Below the pieces are notes generated by a model, which saw nothing but the letters and a program-made list of their open reading frames with translations, was not told where the DNA came from and made no database searches. Shown here piece after piece: positions 1 through 10,939 of a stretch of 64,000 bases of DNA. The DNA is taken from assembly GCA_946800325.1 (NCBI GenBank), contig OX326959.1, forward strand, positions 16,026,862 to 16,090,861, given 5' to 3'. The translations under genes and the position numbers were made by a program. The stretch comes from Luzula sylvatica. Lineage: Eukaryota; Streptophyta; Magnoliopsida; Poales; Juncaceae. The first letter of the stretch is position 1; each line of letters starts with the position of its first letter.

Positions 1-695
1 TATAAATCTAAGAATAATTTGATTACAGATTGTTGCTGAGCAGCTCGAGGCGTTGGCAGAAGGAGAAATGAACGTGACGAGACTGAACATGTGCTACAGC
101 ACGCACTAGCCGCACCGCAGCGTGATTCGTCAAGTGAGGAAGTTAAACGAGGAGAAGAGTTTTGCCATGACTGTCATGATGGAATTAGAGTTGGGACGAA
201 CGATGAAACTGATACTTAGTTGGTACTTGGTACATTAGAGGAACAAACAAACTGAATCAAAATTACTCAGATTTCAAGAAGCAACTGTATCACTGGAAGG
301 GATTCAAGTTCGGATGATTGGTGAAATACTGGCAGGATTGTACTCTGGACTCTGTCGATTCTGACTGGCTCGTAGTTGATGTGTTAATTTTTTAAATTTG
401 TTTTGTTACTGTTGAAGACTAAACATAAAAAATTGCATGCTCGAATCTGGCATACAAAAGAAAATTGCATGACCGAATCTTCCTAAATCTTCAGGGTTTA
501 CAAGTCTTCAATACTTGGATCCAAACATCTAAAGTCTTTATGTGTGATATTAGAAAATTATGATATTAGATATCGTAATGTTATTTACAACTTACAAATC
601 AGTAATTGAACCGGTTGACCCGCCGGTCCGACCAGTGAACCGATAACCCGAGACTCGGCCGGGTCGTCGTCCGGTCCGATTTTTAAAACATTGGT
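1..695 (+). mobile_element. Right end of a hAT-like element (left end outside window)
   Basis: Positions about 520-695 match the right end of the hAT element at 24937-26603. They share the GTGTGATATT segment, a GAACCGGTTGACCC block, a GGCCGGGTCGTCGTCCGGTCCG block, and the same terminus TTTTTAAAACATTG. The left end and its target duplication lie before the window, so the boundary at 695 rests on this match alone. Bases 1-420 show no ORF I recognise. A stretch after an AG at about 28 reads open for about 27 codons and may be another captured exon, but I cannot name it. Confidence 0.6.
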
Positions 696-864
696 TGATA
701 ACTTGATATTGTCATATCAACATGCAAGATATGGTGGACATGAACCATGTCTAAACTTGTATTGATTGCTCTTGTGCACGTGTAAACTTTTGATTTGTTA
801 TGTGTTCGCAAAAGTGTTTTTGTCTTATTTGCCCATTCGCTGTTTTAGTATATGGATATGGATA
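696..864. other. Short intergenic stretch with a GATATG repeat
   Basis: There is no gene. A short (GGATAT)n-like tract lies at about 850-876, at the edge of the duplicated segment that follows. Confidence 0.5.
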
Positions 865-1108
865 TGGATATGGATAGACATATCTGAAAAAAAAAGTACA
901 TTTGAGATAAAATTCATTGTTTGGAAATTCGTTAGAAATCATATATTGTATTAATATATAAAAATACGGCATTTTCCCCTATATATTTTACAGGAGAGCT
1001 TACAAATTTACAAATTGAGGTATGAAACTATGAATACAGGTAATAGAAAGATATGTTACCAACAAATACCAAATTGATATTCCTCTAGTAATTATATTAA
1101 AAAAACAA

Positions 1109-1203
1109 GGGAGAATTTCTCCTATGTCCCTACAAAAATTCAAAATAACATATTTATCCCTTAAAAATTGAGAATTACATATTTATCTCTTCTTAACTCA
1201 ATT
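1109..1203 (+). repeat. Left TIR of the 2.76-kb MULE
   Basis: These 95 bp are nearly identical to the reverse complement of 3774-3868, with about five mismatches by eye. They end at a shared CTCTTCTTAACTCAATT. Confidence 0.85.
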
Positions 1204-1852
1204 AGTATCATAAATATCCACTTAAAATTTATAAATATCAAATTTGTCCTTACTGTTAACTTTCTGTTAAATTTCTGTTAAATAAATTATTATCTTAATT
1301 TTTAAATTTAATTAAATAACCAATAAAATTGTTAATGACTATAATACCCTTCTCCCATTAAAACTAATATAACTTGAGAGATGTTCATCTTAAAATTATA
1401 ACATCTGTTCGTGAGCTTAAGAGCTGTTCATCTTCTCCTGCATCTCTCTAATCTCTGGCGGCAAGGGAAGATATTGCGGCCAAGAGGTGGCTCTTCTTCT
1501 CCAAGGGAAGCAAGTCTTGGCGGCAAGGTGTGGATCTGGCGGCAATGCAAGCAAGGTGTGTCTCTTCTCCTCCAAGCTTGTCTTTGACCTGCCTCTAGTT
1601 TGTTTGCGAAAGAAGGTACTCTTTCTCTTTTTCTGTTCGTGAGAGATAGGCTATTTATTTTTGAATCAGAGCTATTTACGAGGCTCTTCACTCTTGTGGA
1701 TAAATTTGGGACCAAAGATTTTCTGTTCTTCTTTTAGTCTATTTCCTTAATGAAATAACCTTCAATTGTAGTAACAATCATGAATTGTGAGATAAATTTG
1801 GGGGTTGAGAAATCTCAGAATTTTGAGATGTTAATTTTGTTTTTTCTTCAGC

Positions 1853-2098
1853 CAAGATACATGTAATAGTGGTTATAATAGTGGAAGTGGTGATGAGATT
1901 TTGACGCACGAAGATGAAACTTATGCATATGACAAGAATGGTCCGATCATGAAAGTCAATTCTAAATTTCTTAACGTAATTGTATTCAGGAAAGCTTTGA
2001 ATCATCATGCATTGATGGAAGAATTCGAATATTTAATAGAGAAAAGTGATTTAAGGCGTGTCACGGCAAGGTGTGCTAACAAAGATTGTGCATGGTGA
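1853..2098 (+). pseudogene. MuDR-type transposase DNA-binding domain fragment
   Basis: The reading frame contains FRKALNHHALMEEFEYLI followed by LRRVTARCANKDCAW. This is the pattern of the plant MuDR/Mutator transposase N-terminal zinc-binding domain: an F-x-AL helix, then RVTxRC and C-x-W before IH. The frame opens upstream at about 1853 behind a candidate AG acceptor. A TGA (2096-2098) stands right after CAW, where family members usually have R or K before IH; the sequence after the stop continues in frame as IHVSI. That points to a nonsense mutation, plausibly CGA to TGA. The DDE domain and SWIM finger are missing. This is a relic that cannot transpose itself. Confidence 0.7.
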
Positions 2099-3773
2099 AT
2101 TCATGTTTCGATTCTAATTTATGTGATTTTAATTTAATGGAGGAAAATATTTAAGTTTTGGAATTTATGTGATTTTAATTTAATGGAGGAAAATATTTAA
2201 GTTTTGGAATTTATGTGATTTTAATTTAAGAATTATTAGTTATGTTGTTATGAAATTCATGTTATTTTGTTATGTTGTTTTGATATTTGATGAACTTATC
2301 ATGACAATTTTGATATGTTTCTTTTGGAATTCATGTTATTTTGTTATGTTGTTTTGGAATTAGTAATTATCATTTGTTGTTTTGTTATGAATTTAGTATC
2401 ATTGTTGTTTTGTTATGTTTTTTAGTACATATAATAATTTTAAGAAAAACTAGTAATTATGTTTAATACATATCAATTACAAAACAATTTTAAGGAAAAA
2501 TTTGGCATAGTTCAACTTGATTATTTCATATCCCGATCCACATACAAGATGATTACACAAATTTACAACACAATTACAAAAATACATGACCCGATTCGGA
2601 CTAGAAACAATTACAAAAATACATGACTAGATCCGGAATCGAAACAATTACAAATTTACAACACAATTACAAAGATACATACTCGATCCAAGACCCGAAA
2701 GAATTACAAAGTTAAAACACAATTACAAACATACATGACTCAAAGTTAAAAATTTACAACATCATTACAAACATCCAAGGATCATAAACAAATTGCTCGA
2801 GTCGCTCTATGCAAGGATCATAAAACATTTCTGCAAAATGAAGAAAAATGGAAGTTCAGATTGTGACTAAAGTTGTGAAACACTAAGCGTAAATTGTTGT
2901 AGCAAACCGAAGTTGAGTAAATGACAGAAATAAGTACCTAAACCAGCGCTCTTTCCGATCCTCAGAATCTGCTCCTTCCTCCTTGCTCGATGCCACAACC
3001 AAAAATAGTAGAAGTCGATCATGATCTCCACTATTTTGTAACAAAAATGAAAATTAGATCATTCAAATATTCTTCCCCTATTCTAAATTTAAAAAAGAGT
3101 AATATTGCGCGAAAGGAAGATTCATTCGACACCGTCGCCATTCTTCTACAGTTCCTGCTCATACTCCAGATCAATCGATTTTTGTTTCATGATTATTAAT
3201 AAATACCAAAGCAGATTTTAGTGTCATTGTTCTCCATCCGTCAAACTCTAAACCATCAATCTAACAAAATTCATCAATCTAACAAAATTCATCAATCTAA
3301 CAGACAAAATCCATCAATCTAACGAGAAATCTAACGAGAAATTGTACCAGTACCATCGTCGCAAGTCATTAAGAGTTCTCCACCCACCGCCCCGTCGTCA
3401 GGTCACCAGTGCTCTTCATGCGTCGCTGTGTCGCCAGTGGTCTTCGCGCGTCGCTCTTCTCGTCGCTCTTCTCGTCGCCGGTGTCTTTTCCTTGCTTCTC
3501 AACGCCAGCGTCTTCTCCTTTCTTCTCGTCGGTTTGATCGGTTTGGAGGAGGGGGCTTGGTCTGATTCTAGGTTTAGGTAAAGATAGATTAAGTTTTTAA
3601 TGGGTCGGGTTAGATTTCTGAATGGTTAGGGTTAATGGGTAGGGTTAGGATCTGAATGGGTTGGGATAGATTCTTATCGGGTTAAAGGTTCAAGGGTAAA
3701 TTACTAAATTAGGCAATAAAATATTTTTCTGTTAAAGTTAACTTCTCTGTTAAATTTTGATGAATTTGAAATA

Positions 3774-3868
3774 AATTGAGTTAAGAAGAGATAAATATGT
3801 AATTTCCAATTTTTGAGGGATAAATATGTTATTTTGAACTTTTGTAGGGACATAGGAGAAATTCTCTC
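3774..3868 (-). repeat. Right TIR of the 2.76-kb MULE
   Basis: This is the inverted partner of 1109-1203, of equal length (95 bp), and abuts the 9-bp flank GAAAAACAA. Confidence 0.85.
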
Positions 3869-4130
3869 GAAAAACAAATTAATACTCGTAGGCATTAATT
3901 AGGAGCAGAATGGGTATTTATTTGGAATTATTTTCATGTGTAGTTGATGATAAGGAAATGAAATCAAAGAAAAAGGAAGGAGATGAAAGGGTAATTAATA
4001 TTTACTATTTACACTTGCCCTAATTTTGAAATATGAAAAAAGATACTCATCTTTTTTGTTGTCTATAAATTAGGACAATATATTGTTTCATTTGTTCTGT
4101 ATCATTTCGTTTCATTTTGATTATTTCGTA

Positions 4131-4598
4131 ATGAATCAAGAGAATTGCGATTTGGAAAAAGGACTGATGGGTAATCACGATGAACAGCGTGTACCTATAA
4201 ATAGTCCTACAGAAGTATATATGTTGGCTCTTCTTGTTTATTTATTCTCGTTACTGTATATCTTAATCTTAATTTGGCGCAATTTGATGGGTACCATGCA
4301 AAACTCAACTCAAAATATCACAGATGGCCCTCCAAAATACCAAATATTATGATTATCTCGAAAGAAAAAAAACAATTAAATATTCGATTTTGTTTCATAA
4401 TTTCAGGTTTGGTGTTGCGTGTTGGGTATTGTTATCTTTGGTGGATTGTTTATCTTGCTGCAGTTTGATCATGAGCCTCCTCAAACTCCAATAATAATAG
4501 GGAAGATTGCTTGCTTGATTGATATTATATTACTTATTCTAATTATTTTTGTGGAAGATACTGTGGGCTGGTTCAAGGGTATTATTGGGAAAAAGTAA
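4131..4598 (+). CDS. Small membrane protein of unknown family, copy 1 (splicing unresolved)
   Basis: I do not recognise the family. Exon 1 (4131-4290) encodes a polar N-terminus MNQENCDLEKGLMGN, then a hydrophobic segment (YMLALLVYLFSLLYILILIW) with one membrane span. A GT at 4291 and an AG at 4405-4406 bound a 116-bp intron. The downstream open frame (4407-4598) begins VWCCVLGIVIFGGLFILLQ, has a DHEPPQTP loop and a second span (ACLIDIILLILIIF), and ends GWFKGIIGKK. The inverted copy at 27360-27830 keeps exactly the same exon lengths (160 and 192 bp) and conserves both frames. Oddity: the phases do not join. Exon 1 ends in phase 1, exon 2 is open in phase 0, and direct splicing would shift into a short tail. 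A missed micro-exon, an unusual splice site or joint decay could explain this. Confidence 0.5.
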
Positions 4599-4639
4599 TT
4601 TGTTTCTCTTTTTCGTTTTTTTTTCCAATCTGAGGGCAC

Positions 4640-5480
4640 CTTATTTTCTTTTTAGTGATGTATAACGTGAATTATTAAAAACTAAGTTATGAGGGGGAGT
4701 TTGTAACAAAACAATTCTTTTCGATTCAATTTTTATAAAAAAAAAATTCACAAAATAATGATATAAAATGAAGATCAATATAATGTAAAAATAGTTAACG
4801 AATTCATAAATTAGTTGGTTGAACCGAGTATGACACAAAAATCATATTTTCTGAGATGTTGTGAGTTCAATTGTTATATAACACAAAACTTGTGGGCTTT
4901 CGTTTAATTGGACATTCATTATGTTTAAATCGGGGATGGTGTTTCGCGAAAAACATCGAACTTTATGTTTTGCAAATCATGACCGCTCATCCATGCAAAC
5001 CATAAATTTGATAAAGTAATGAATTTGGTAAATAAGGAAGGAGAAGAGGTGATCATCGAAATAATATTGTTTTTCCATTTAAACCCAAACAGAATATTGA
5101 TTCTCGGTTTATCAATTTTATGATTTACATAATTGAACGATTGTGATTTGCAAAATACAGAATTCAGTGTTTCGCACGAAACATCATCCCAAACCCTGTC
5201 ACAAATACTTGTATGTACATTTTTTTTTTGATGCAAAACTGTATTTTCTTCAATATTAATTGAAGAATGAATAATATATGAGATCGAAATTATCATATAT
5301 ATGTGTGATGTGTATGTAATATTTTTTCATGGATACAATATTCAATATTGATGGAGTCCAATATTGGTACGAATATGTGATACACATATAATATTTTTTT
5401 CCATAAATAGTACAACAAAAAAGATACAAGTTGACAAAAGATATTGTATTTTTCATATACTCATAAAAAGAAATTATTGT
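4640..5480. other. AT-rich intergenic DNA
   Basis: The segment to about 4885 is the 3' flank shared with arm 2. Beyond that I see no gene; the short open frames on the minus strand have no family signature. Confidence 0.5.
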
Positions 5481-7110
5481 TATAAAATTAAGAACAAGAA
5501 AGAGAATTGTTAAAGACAATGTTTCTATTGAATTGTTGAAATGCTACAATATATGAAAATAATACAATATTAAATATATCAAATATCCTATAATTAACGT
5601 CTACATCTTCACAAGTTTGTTGCTCGACATCCACATTATTATGTTCATAACACTCTCCCTTAGATGTCAATATTTCACACTCATAAGTAGATATCTCGTT
5701 AAAAATCTAGTCTGGAAAAATCCAATGGAATAAAAATCATGGCTAGGAAAAATGAGTGTAGCGCGTATTGTTTCCCCCACTAACGGAATTTAATCTTATG
5801 TCTTAATTGCCTGAAAGTTTAGCTGGCAAGAAATCTTCAAGATTATTACTTGAGCGAATTTGATAGATATCGATTTCTCTGTTTTTCTGGAGATTGTGTG
5901 AGGAAAATAATTTCGGAGAATTATCCTTGCCAGGAACGCGTCTCATTAAAAACCTTGCCAGGAAAACTCATTGGGATAAAACCATGGCCAAAGGAAAAAA
6001 AAGTGTAGTGTGTACTAAATCTCTTCCATATAGGCAAATCTACTTAAGACGACGAAATCTCGTCTTGTAAACCAAGTTCTAAAAATATGTAATGACAACG
6101 ACTTGGTGAAGAGATCATCCAGGTTATCATTTGAGTAAATTTGTTGGATGTTTATCTCACCATTATTTTGGGCCCTCCAAGTGCTGCTTGTTGGGACCAA
6201 TAATACTCAAATGTAGTACTTCTGGACCAACAAAAATTTCATTATCTTCTCCGTGACGAAAATATATCAATGGAATGATCACTATAAGAGAAATTAATGT
6301 GTGAGATTTGTCAATTTTAAAACATTTCGAATATTCTCTTCATAAATAGATCGGTGAACAAATACCATATTTATTATATACTCGATTTGCAAACAAAGAG
6401 AATTTTTTTTTTTCTGAGTCTTTATGCAGTTTTTGCAACTTCTTCAGAAGTTTGGATATTTCATATCATCGACGTGTACTGAAAATCCATAATTTAATCT
6501 CTTGACAAAGATACATTGATTTAAATCCTTCTGGGATTTTCATAACATTATAAAGTGATCCATATTTTATTATAACGTCCACGAGAAGTAAATGGAGTCC
6601 TCGAGATTGCCAACATAATCAAAATCTAAGTGTGATTTCATTTCTCATTGCAAATTATTATACATATATGTTTGTAGTTCGTATGTTGCCTATAATAGTT
6701 GTTTGGACTACATGTCCAAAATCTTCACGTTTTTCAAGTGAATGAAATTCTTCTCGAATGCTTCCTTTCGTTTTTATTCACGTTGAATGTGATTGGAGAA
6801 CTGGTTACGGAATTTCTCTTTGGATATACAAATCTGCCTCATTAAAACTTACTAGTTGAAACCAAATGGGACAAAAATCTTAGTGAAGGAAAAATAGTGC
6901 AATATATTATGTTTCATAAGATTCATAAGTTTCCTCGTTAAAAATCTTGTCAAAAAAAATCCAGTGGGACAAAACCAAGATGAAGGACAAAAGAGTGCAT
7001 TTCGTATAATTTCTCCCCCTCATGGATACAAATATTTTATGATTAAGAAGTTCAATCTTTTGTACTAGTTGCTTTGAATTCTTAGCTTCCACCGACAAAC
7101 TAATCCCTTC
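5480..7110 (-). mobile_element. Decayed Ty1/copia 3' end
   Basis: The minus strand holds the end of a copia RNase H frame (6015-6200). Around it are four diverged copies of a roughly 60-bp unit with the core GTTAAAAATCTNGNC...GGGANAAAANC, near 5695, 5940, 6838 and 6930. Part of the segment (about 5508-5690) is paralogous to the DNA around the hAT insertion at 24290-24430 and 26813-26890, so at least two remnants of this LTR-like sequence are present. Boundaries are approximate and I see no clean LTR ends. Confidence 0.55.
6015..6200 (-). pseudogene. Copia RNase H C-terminal fragment
   Basis: The frame reads NNGEINIQQIYSNDNLDDLF and then TKSLSLHIF. This matches the conserved end of copia polyproteins (I-x-T-x-D-N-x-A-D-x-x-T-K-x-L). 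The alanine of the usual NLADLFTK is aspartate here. No other pol domain is legible nearby. Confidence 0.7.
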
Positions 7111-8477
7111 AGGAAATATTTATTATATTATATTCCATGAAAAATACTATTTCACATTCGATATATTTCCCCTTAAATTTCTTTTTTTAGTAATTTTCTT
7201 TTAGAACTCTTCGGGAGTTCAAATAATTATTAATTAAACACTATTAATTTATAATTAATATGCATCTGCGAATTTGATCATTCATACCGGTATATATATT
7301 CTTACTTATTACATCGATTATATCTTATGACTCAAATTACTATTCATGCAAAGATCTTTGTAATTTAAAATAATATATCTCGAGAGAGATTAAATTGTAT
7401 GCTTCAGGCATCCTAAATCCTTCAAGGACTTTCATGAATCTCAGCAAAATGATTCATGTGAATAATCTGGTACAATAAATACAAGAAACAATTTTAGTCC
7501 TTCATAGACCTTTAAACAAATTAAAAACATAAATACAATTTGTATCACCATTTGAGGTGGTTTTCGGACTTCAGTTCCATCAATTTTAATTTCTTATTAG
7601 ATTTCTGTTATTGGCCAATTATTTTTTAAATGTCGATATTTCACAACTGATTTAATTTATGATCCCCGTTTCTTAATTATAAATTGAAAGTGCACCCATG
7701 CCAACTTTCTAGTAACTATAGTTTTATTTCGGTTCCATCTTCTTCTAGTAGAGATATTATCTTGAGATCTCATTATTTTCAACAATTTCGATGTTGGCAG
7801 GTACCTGACCTCTTCTAAAGGTTATATATTTATTTATGTCAAATCTACTAATTAATCTTTCATTATTTTTTTAAAAACGACATATATTATTAGAAGTATT
7901 ATCAACTTTTTTATTGCCAATTTTTTATCTTGTTCTTTTTTTTTATTCGTTTGGATTTATAATATTGGAACCGATTGGTCGACCAAGCTTCAGACTTATA
8001 TCAAATTTAAAATTATCCAAGGATATTATACTACAAATATGAGCATTTTAGACTGGAAACTTATACTCTTTATTCATTCTTGTATTGATCAATGCATCAA
8101 ATTATTAATTTGCAATTTCGTGCAAATAATTTATTTATTAACTCCTAGTTCATGTTTTCATGTTGGAGGATATGATGTGATGATGCAATTCATATAATTT
8201 CTTATTTTTCCAGTTTTCATTCCCCCCCCCCCCCCCCCCCCCTGATTTAGGCACGATTTGTTAATATTTTAATTAATATCTAATGAAGTTCTTCGGGACT
8301 TGCATTATATCTTATATCTTCAAAAAATTTACTCATGTTTGGTTATTTCATAAACCATCTTAGTTATTTATGTAATTTCTCCTTCAAGGATTTCATATTT
8401 GCAACATACGTATTAAACATTGTTGGTCTCTTGAATGTAAACTTCTAGTTTACAAATACAATTTTAAACTTGTAGTT
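7110..8477. other. AT-rich DNA without a recognisable gene; poly-C run
   Basis: Short motifs such as CTTCGGGA and CTTCAAGGA recur (for example near 7206, 7420 and 8290), similar in style to 11880-13790. This may be eroded LTR or leader sequence of the older copia into which the next element inserted. A run of about 21 C lies at 8222-8242. Confidence 0.35.
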
Positions 8478-9460
8478 TGTGAAGGAAATACAGTTTCGGA
8501 TCAACCGTAAAAGTGTACACAAGGGTAAACGAATGTAAGCGTACATTCGTGGTCATATCTTTCTGTAAGAAAATCCAATTTGAATGGTTCAAATTGGGTT
8601 AGATATATAATAAGATTATCTACAACCTTTATGTAGAAATATATTTCATATGAACGAAGTATCAGTGTCGTTTCTATGAAATACCGAAAGGGTGTAACAG
8701 TATGACATACAGTTAGTAAAACGGTCATAACTTTTGCATACGAACTCCAATTGGGCCAGGACAAACTGGGTTGGGTAGATAATAATATTATCTACACCTT
8801 TAGTGTAGGTTGAGTTTCTGTCAGAAGAATTTACCAATTTCGTATGGACAGAATACTGAACAGGTTCATGCAGTTTTCTGTGTGAAAGGGTGTATATTGG
8901 ATATACATGCCTTTTGGCCCATCCTAATCATGTGTGATATAAATAGGATAATTCTCTCTCTTCTAGACAGTTGAATCATTCATATTATTCAGAATATTCC
9001 AGAAATATAGAGAGACATCTTTCTAGAGAGTGAAAGAGTGTGAAGAGAGAGAACCGAGAAAAGGAATTTTCTCGGTATAGAGAATCAACCAATCGAGCAA
9101 GTTCGCCGGTGCTTCGTCTAGGCTGTTGCACCCGCGACCGATGAATTCCGACTCATGGTGGATACAAGTAGAGGAGAGACACTTGTGGCTCTTCGGTTGT
9201 GATCAATCCGAAGGAGAAAGAGGACGGTCAACGAACGGTGAAAGACGTGCGGTGTGGGACGCACGTGTTGTCACCAACGTGACAGGAGAAAGAAGAATAG
9301 TAGTCAACCCTTCGTGTGCAATCAATTTTGCACTGGTATGAATGTATCCTTCTTATTTGCATCGTACCCTTCGAAGTCATGGCGTGATCTTGGATTAAGG
9401 GAACCGGACCGGGCCTACATATCCGCTGCGCGGGCCCGGAGACGGAAAGAATTCCCAACA
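8478..9460 (+). repeat. 5' LTR of the truncated copia
   Basis: The segment is 983 bp, starts TGTGAAGG and ends TTCCCAACA one base before the primer site. The 3' end is fixed by the primer site; the 5' end is the best TG start at the change in sequence character and is less certain. Within U3, two diverged units of roughly 155 bp repeat (about 8540-8640 and 8720-8815), each with CCAATT and a TAGATAATAATATTATCTAC-like stretch. The 3' LTR is not in the window. Confidence 0.7.
8938..8945 (+). promoter_or_regulatory. LTR TATA box
   Basis: TATAAATA lies in GTGATATAAATAGGA, inside the LTR and about 520 bp before its 3' end. This is a suitable place for a U3 promoter. Confidence 0.55.
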
Positions 9461-9461
9461 G

Positions 9462-9473
9462 TGGTATCAGAGC
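9462..9473 (+). other. Retrotransposon primer-binding site (tRNA-iMet)
   Basis: TGGTATCAGAGC stands one base after the LTR. It is the classic plant copia site complementary to the 3' end of initiator methionine tRNA, where minus-strand synthesis starts. Confidence 0.9.
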
Positions 9474-9720
9474 GATCGCCATCGATTCGAGGGTCGAATC
9501 ATAGTCGTATATATGATATACGCACGTGTTATCAAAGTTCGTACCCGTTTGCATGATTTTACATATAGAGAAATTCAAATTCCGTTAAAATCACAAGTAG
9601 AATTCACTAGAGATCGATCAAAAGTTGATTGAGAGTATCTAGGAATGATTGTCAAAATGTTTCATGATTGATCGTTTTTGAAACAAGCGAAAACAGACAG
9701 AACTGCAGAAAAATCGCATA

Positions 9721-10164
9721 GTCCGTTACAACGGACTGGTTGATCCGTTATAACGGACACTGTATGAGATGCAGGAAATTGGAGAATTTCTGTGAAAATT
9801 ACATAGTCCGTTACAACGGACTTGGAGTTCCGTTGCAACGGACCCTGTATAGGATACAGGGATGTGAGGAGGACTATGAATAAAATGCATAGTCCGTTGT
9901 AACGGACCTTGTATGTGATACGAGGATGCGGGGATGCCTTTGGCTTCCTTTGGAGTCCGTTGTAACGGACATGATCCGTTGTAACGGAGTTGTTCACGAG
10001 TTAGTCCGTTGTAACGGACATAGGTTGCGTTATAACGGATATGTTTCTGGCAATTTTGGTCGAAGTCCGGAATAAATAGCGTTGTAACGGACTTGAGTTC
10101 CGTTGTAACGGAGTGAAGGAAACAGGGGTTCCGTTGTAATGGACCATAGTGCGTTACAACGGAC
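9721..10164 (+). repeat. Array of 13 palindromes TCCGTTNNAACGGA in the copia leader
   Basis: Thirteen 14-bp inverted repeats start at 9722, 9744, 9807, 9829, 9893, 9956, 9975, 10005, 10026, 10078, 10099, 10130 and 10150. Most are perfect and several extend to GTCC...GGAC. Numbers 9, 10, 12 and 13 carry one or two substitutions. The central dinucleotide is GT, AC, AT or GC. Each copy contains CCGTTR on both strands, which fits the MYB core CNGTTR. Spacings are 22, 63, 22, 64, 63, 19, 30, 21, 52, 21, 31 and 20 bp, close to whole helical turns. Confidence 0.9.
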
Positions 10165-10939
10165 TAGTTTCTGTTTGTTGATTTTGTTTTCGTGATAACT
10201 TTGGCTACACAACTCGGAATTTTGAGTTCTTTATATCGATATGATCGGCATCAATCATACTAGCATATAAGATTAGTATTTATTTAGAATAATTACTCTC
10301 CCTAAATAATTCATATGCATTAGAAAATCTTATGATAGTGACATAATATGATTATGTCACGAAATGAAACATGCATAGGCATGATCCCTCATAATATTTA
10401 AGTCGTGGAAATGCCTTCCATGTCCACAACCACTGAGTTTGGTGTTACGTTTCACGTGGGTTCAGGCTAAAGTCGGGCACGTGATATTGTAACTATCGAA
10501 AGGGTGGCAAGTGTTAAATCAGGACTTGTGGTCCAGGCTAAAGTCGACTCACTAGTAGCTTATTTGAACGATACGTTGGATATGGTTGTGACTTAACCGT
10601 CCAGGCCAATCGGATTGGAGTTCGGGGCATAGATAGGATGCACACACGGAAATTGGATTGTATTTGATATGATCCTTCACCGAAATCCTATAAAGGTTCA
10701 AGAGTCGCATATGATGCGATTGGATATAATCCTACCTAAATAACGGGATCCCACCCGATAGACTAAAGTCACTTGTGGGAGGAACGGAAATATGGGTCTT
10801 GAGTGGTATGGACTTGGAGTCCCGTATCGGTATGAGGGTTATCGATTCGATAAAAATAATACATTCATATAATCATCATATAAGCCTATAAGATAAGTAC
10901 ACAACGTTAGTAATCAATCTTTTATTTCATTTGTAGAAT
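10165..10939 (+). other. Remaining copia leader
   Basis: This is noncoding leader between the palindrome array and gag. A GGCTAAAGTCG-like phrase recurs at about 10465, 10535 and 10760. I see no ORF of note. Confidence 0.5.

Larger units (their letters stand above)
1109..3868 (+). mobile_element. Long-TIR Mutator-like element, deletion derivative
   Basis: The element is 2760 bp with 95-bp terminal inverted repeats at 1109-1203 and 3774-3868. The termini read GGGAGAATTTCTCC and GAGAGAATTTCTCC (reverse complement). Flanks are AAAAAACAA (1100-1108) and GAAAAACAA (3869-3877), a 9-bp duplication with one mismatch, as expected for MULEs. The homologous site in arm 2 of the duplication lacks the insertion. 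Inside is only a transposase DNA-binding exon (1901-2098); the catalytic domain is absent, so the element is non-autonomous. Noncoding parts hold a 54-bp tandem pair at about 2107-2215, degenerate repeats of an ACAATTACAAA motif at 2530-2770, and four CATCAATCTAAC units at 3256-3322. Confidence 0.85.
865..4885 (+). repeat. Inverted segmental duplication, arm 1
   Basis: This arm matches the reverse complement of about 27055-28215 plus 36847-37000. Shared landmarks are the segment GTAAGCTCTCCTGTAAA (about 1000), CAACAAATACCAAATTGATA (about 1060), AGGAGCAGAATGGGTATTT (about 3900), the two-exon membrane gene, and the 3' flank down to about 4880. The match is broken by a MULE insertion at 1109-3868 here and by a copia insertion in arm 2. 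Copies differ by scattered substitutions and small indels, so the duplication is not very recent. Confidence 0.85.

Noticed and set aside
1..420. Exon-like stretch after an AG at the window start (IVAEQLEALAEGEMNVTRL)
   Set aside because: It could be captured cargo of the hAT end, but it is too short and unmatched to annotate as a gene.
3342..3581. A 79-codon ORF in the first MULE
   Set aside because: It arises from CGTCGC-type low complexity, has no motif and lies beside the TIR.
9662..10212. Minus-strand ORFs with a recurring RYNGL motif
   Set aside because: The motif is the palindrome array read in frame. The element's sense strand is plus, so no protein is likely.
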